Positions 60,406-64,000 of a DNA stretch of 64,000 nucleotides are shown here, one piece after another. Location: the NCBI GenBank assembly GCA_001600455.1, contig BCKC01000004.1, positions 3,212,915 through 3,276,914 on the forward strand, written 5' to 3'. This DNA is from Endocalyx cinctus. Lineage: Eukaryota; Ascomycota; Sordariomycetes; Amphisphaeriales; Apiosporaceae. The position numbers and the translations under genes were made by a program. How positions within the stretch are numbered: position 1 is the first letter of the stretch; every line of letters starts with the position of its first letter. Below the pieces are notes generated by a model that saw only the letters and a list, made by a program, of their open reading frames with translations, was not told the DNA's origin and did not search any database.

Positions 60406-61738
60406 ATGGCCGAAGAGAAGAGTCGTACTTCTGGCGAGGTTCCTCGACCTGAGCCGAAGGGTCCTATTCTACCCACCACCAGCGCCGATGCGCAGAAGTC
60501 GGAGCCGAAAGCTGCTCTGCACCCTGCTTTCTATGTCATGTAAGTTAACCACATAGCCTCAAGTCCGTTGTAAAGATTTTCAACTAATATGAGCTTGTTT
60601 GCAGTGTCTGGATCAGCTTGTCGTCCTCCGTCATCTTGTTCAACAAATGGATTCTCGACACTTTAGAGTTCCGTAAGCAGCCAAACCCGACGCGACACGA
60701 AACAAACACAAAGTCTCTAACTAATATTTCTCAGGTTACCCTGTCATCCTTACCACCTTCCACTTGACGTTCGCCACCGTCGCTACACAGTTGATGGCTC
60801 GGTATACATCCCTGCTTGATGGTCGCAAATCTGTGAAGATGACTGGCCGCGTTTACCTGCGTGCTATTGTCCCTATTGGTCTATTCTTCAGCTTGAGTTT
60901 GATCTGCGGTAACTTGACTTACCTCTACTTGAGCGTTGCCTTCATCCAAATGATTAAGGCTACAACCCCTGTTGCTGTACTTTTGTCCAGCTGGGCCATG
61001 GGTATCGCACCCGTTGATTTAAGGAAGCTTCTCAACGTTTCCGCTATCGTCGTCGGTGTTATGATTGCCTCGTTTGGTGAGATCAAGTTCGTCTGGATCG
61101 GATTTTTCTACCAGCTTGCCGGTCTTATCTTCGAGGCTATCCGTCTCAACTTGGTCCAGGCGCTTCTCAGCTCTGCCGAGTACAAGATGGACCCCCTGGT
61201 CTCTCTCTACTACTTTGCCCCCGTTTGCGCCGCTATGAACTTCGTTGTTGCGCTTTTCTGGGAGGTCCCCAAGGTTAGCATGATTGAGGTTTACAACGTC
61301 GGTCTCATCACTTTCTTCCTTAACGGACTTTGCGCGTTCCTGCTCAACGTCTCTGTCGTCTTCCTCATTGGAAAGACCTCGGCTGTCGTTATGACCCTCT
61401 GCGGTGTTCTCAAGGATGTCTTGCTCGTCCTTGCGTCCATGCTCATCTGGGCCACTCCCATTTCCGGCCTTCAGGCTTTCGGCTACTCCATTGCGCTTGG
61501 TGGCATGGTCTACTACAAGCTTGGTGCTGATGCCTTGAAGGGTTACGCCGGCGAGGCCGGACGCCAGTGGGCCGAGTTGGGCGCCGCTCGTCCCGCCCTC
61601 CGAAAGTCGATTGTCATTGGTGCTGGCTGCTTGTTCGTCTTCCTCCTCTTTACCGGCCTGGCCCCTACCTACGCTCCTCAGTACGACCCGTCTCAGTATC
61701 TCGCTGATGCTGCTGAGAAATTTGGTGTCGCTGCATAA
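60406..61738 (+). CDS. ugtA: Triose-phosphate-translocator-family nucleotide-sugar transporter, probable UDP-galactofuranose transporter (401 aa)
   Basis: Exons 60406-60539, 60605-60672 and 60735-61738 join in frame (donors GTAAGT and GTAAGC; acceptors TTGCAG and TCTCAG). A 40-residue cytosolic N-terminus is followed by about ten hydrophobic segments of the drug/metabolite-transporter superfamily. Landmarks are LFNKWILDTLEFRYPVILTTFH, GNLTYLYLSVAFIQMIKATTPV, a basic-residue segment IRLNLVQALL, and GKTSAVVMTLCGVLKDVLLV near the C-terminal half, all typical of the TPT (DUF250) branch. Such proteins exchange sugar phosphates or nucleotide sugars across Golgi membranes. The substrate is inferred from position: it is the next gene to UDP-galactopyranose mutase, as I recall for the Aspergillus UDP-galactofuranose transporters UgtA/GlfB beside ugmA/glfA. 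If that orthology fails, it is simply a TPT-family transporter. ATG 60406 has a good context (ACAATGG). Confidence 0.9.
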
Positions 61739-62795
61739 TTGGAGAGCGCAGTTTGACTATTAAGGCCCTTCATCATTTTCTTTGATATTACAGGTGTTGG
61801 GGCTAGTTCCAGATAAAATGGAACCAATAGATGGGGTGGGCGCTTGTTAAACATAGGACGGATCCCCCTGATTTTTCGGGTATATACTTGAACACTTTTT
61901 TTTTATTCGAAACGTGATCTTGGTCGAGGATGACCATTAATGCAAGGACTTTTTTTTGTCTCATGTCCGGCTACGGTCTTGGGCGGGGTGGTGGTGGAAC
62001 TTGGCTTAGCAGCTTCGGATGGTTATAGAAAGTGAACGAAGGCATCGAAACCATACAGGTTTGGTTGCAGACGTATCTATCTTAATCCACGCCTTATCTC
62101 ATGTAATTTAGACGAGCATGGATATGTCGAGGCATAGATTTGATGAAATAATGATGAAAAAGGAAAAAAAAAAACGACTTTTCCCCTAAACAGTGACAAT
62201 TACCGCTAAATTCTCAGTATCAAAATCAGTTTCGTGGTATTATGTTAGACGAATTCTCGTCTGATAGAGGAATTTTCATTTTTGAACCCGCCAAGTGCCG
62301 TGCAATCCCGGTAGGCCGGTAGGCTAGCTAGCATCGGATAGAAGACTACATCTATAATACCGAGAGAAGACAGAGAGAGAGAGAAAATCGGTACACCGCA
62401 GACAGTCAAATGGCAATAGCCAGGCTCATTAGTAGCCCACGGTTAGATATTGCCTACTGCACCCTCCCACAAATCAAGTACTACATATTTCATGTTTCGC
62501 CGGTCTTATTAATGAGAAACATGTAATTTGTTCTCGAGGGACACATGTCACCAGGTATGCACTGGACTAGAACAGTAAGAGGTTTTTGCTGGTATTCATT
62601 CATAAAAGAAGCATCTATTTATTCTTTTTTTCAATGCTCTCTTTTTTCCCTTTTTTGTTATGTCATATGCAGTGCAAGAGACCCTAGAGGCTCCTAATGC
62701 CAGTGATGATGCGATGGGCATCCCCAGAAGACCAGACCCCGACCCCCTAAATGACCGAACGATGTAATTTACGCAGAGCAGAGGAAAGGATCAAT
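61739..62795. other. Intergenic region between convergent genes
   Basis: About 1 kb with the 3' ends of the transporter and eL27 genes. It has an AG run at about 62373-62386 and several T-runs. No gene or RNA is seen. Confidence 0.6.
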
Positions 62796-63633
62796 TTAGA
62801 ATCCTGTTGTAGATGAAGAATTTACCAGTTAGCCAATATGTCTTAAGAATATTTGATATTTTTTTGTTCTTTATCGGGATATGTTTGATGGGGAGATAAG
62901 GGAGAAGGCGATGATAGTTTATGAGCGAGTGATGATAATAATGATGATGATGAATACGTACGCAGAGGTGTGAAGAACCACCTGTTCTTGCCGCTAGTGT
63001 AACGCTCCTCCAACACCTTCTTCACGGTCTTCTTAGCATCCTCTCGCTGGCTGACTTCCTTGAAGGTCTCGCCCGAAACAATTCCCTTCAAGCCCTCGAG
63101 TTCGAGAGTGTATCGTGTGGGCATCAAGTGGTTGTAGTTGATGGCCTTGATGAAGGGCTTAATCTTGGATCGCTTCTCCTGTCGGTTCTTGGACATGCGG
63201 CGGGTGATCTTGGAGGGGTATCGCTCAATACCGGCGACGAGAGCGTGTCCGTACGGGTGAGCCTTGTTACCGCTGTCGACGGGCTGGAGGATGACGACCT
63301 AAAATGAGGAAAGAAAACCCATGTCAGAACGACCAAAATTTCGAAGAATTGATGGCAATAGTAAGAGAAGTTGCATCATAATTCAATGCCGAGAATCTGT
63401 TATGGTCGTAAAATAATCGATGGGAAAAATGACAATCAGGTCGTCTTTATCGGTTCTCAAGCCCAGGCTTGACTCGATTGATTTTAAATTCTCTCTATCC
63501 CACCCCCCCAAAAATAACATCGGAAACGAAATAACGAAGATTGGTGGTAACGTTAATTGATTCAACTTACTTTCTTTCCGGCATATCTGCCCCGGGTGAT
63601 TATGGCTACTCTGCCGACCTTAAGGAACTTCAT
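62796..63633 (-). CDS. RPL27: 60S ribosomal protein eL27 (135 aa)
   Basis: A component of the large cytosolic ribosomal subunit. Exons 63633-63571, 63298-62962 and 62803-62796. The first intron (272 bp) follows GRYAGKK and the protein continues VVILQPVD; this N-terminal part ([19 protein letters not shown]) is the KOW-like segment. Further family signatures are [11 protein letters not shown], the basic [20 protein letters not shown], the [10 protein letters not shown] stretch and KNRWFFTPL. The frame would otherwise run on past TPLR. A donor GTACGT, branch GGCTAAC and acceptor TCTACAACAG splice to an 8-base coding exon giving Arg-Phe-stop, the family's normal ending. Length matches the usual 135-136 residues. 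Like other ribosomal protein genes it should be strongly transcribed. Confidence 0.96.
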
Positions 63634-64000
63634 CTTGTCGTGGGGAGTCGTGAAGTCGTGCTGTGATGGTTAGTTGTTGGTTTGATCGTTGACGGCTAGA
63701 AGTTGTTCGCGATGGCTAGGAAAATGAGAAAATGTGCCTGAGAAAATTAAGCGAACTAAGGGTTTTGCATATCATTGGCTCTAAAAGTTCGGGTGGGGAT
63801 TGATGGGTATTCTTAAACCCAGCTTCTCTACGTGGTCTAAGCTTTTTTATGATTTTCTTACCGTAATACTCGACTTATGTAATTAAGCAATATATGCAAG
63901 TTATATGAGTACATGATACTACCTGCTACTGTAGCTGTGTAGGCAGCTGGACAGCCTGGATTAACTAGATCGCCCTTATGCCAAATACGTGCATTCGAAT
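63634..64000. promoter_or_regulatory. eL27 upstream region
   Basis: This is the leader and promoter side of the eL27 gene. An AAAACCCTTAG-type sequence lies on the minus strand around 63755-63765; A-rich CCCT motifs are common near fungal ribosomal-protein promoters, but this is only suggestive. No other gene is seen before the window ends. Confidence 0.4.

Noticed and set aside
62833..62842. Nearer acceptor for the last eL27 intron (TCTTAAG)
   Set aside because: It would give a six-residue non-family ending; the CAACAG acceptor at 62804-62809 gives the conserved Arg-Phe end.

Overview
This window is nuclear DNA of a filamentous ascomycete (Pezizomycotina, most likely a sordariomycete or close relative). 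The evidence is short spliceosomal introns (about 52-160 bp) with GTAAGT-like donors and CTAAC/CTGAC branch points, a spliced eukaryotic ribosomal protein gene, a fungal-type (group X) hybrid histidine kinase, UDP-galactopyranose mutase, and long AT-rich intergenic DNA full of homopolymers and microsatellites. I see no bacterial operons, CRISPR arrays, intact transposons, rRNA genes or convincing tRNA genes. Two runs of N sit inside homopolymers and mark assembly gaps.

Layout. 1-46: possible 3' scrap of a gene running off the left edge. 1-1.8 kb: AT-rich DNA ending in a four-unit degenerate tandem repeat that stops about 20 bp before the start codon of an unrecognised five-exon gene for an acidic, nuclear-looking protein (1810-3991). 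A 183-bp tandem duplication covers that gene's stop codon. 5.6-6.7 kb (-): cytochrome b561-type membrane protein. 8.6-9.7 kb (+): allantoicase. 10.3-13.0 kb (+): ankyrin-repeat plus DIL-domain protein with a GC-AG intron. 16.0-19.3 kb (+): TBC-domain Rab GTPase-activating protein. 20.5-21.5 kb (+): GC-rich single-exon gene, possibly a tubby C-terminal-like fold. 21.5-45.2 kb: a gene-poor stretch of about 24 kb with one supported gene, a polyQ/polyP putative regulator (31.9-33.5 kb, -). 45.2-53.1 kb (-): a 2545-residue hybrid histidine kinase (pseudokinase, AAA-type ATPase, GAF, HisKA, HATPase, receiver). 54.6-56.5 kb (-): UDP-galactopyranose mutase. 60.4-61.7 kb (+): triose-phosphate-translocator-family nucleotide-sugar transporter. 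62.8-63.6 kb (-): ribosomal protein eL27.

How they work together. Most genes are unrelated housekeeping or signalling genes. The one clear functional pairing is the UDP-galactopyranose mutase and the next gene, a Golgi-type sugar-nucleotide transporter. They are divergently placed, and together they would make UDP-galactofuranose in the cytosol and carry it into the Golgi for cell-wall galactomannan. The most unusual locus is the unrecognised gene at 1810-3991, bracketed by its own degenerate repeats on both sides. All exon structures were derived by hand from splice signals and reading-frame continuity, and have not been checked against transcripts.
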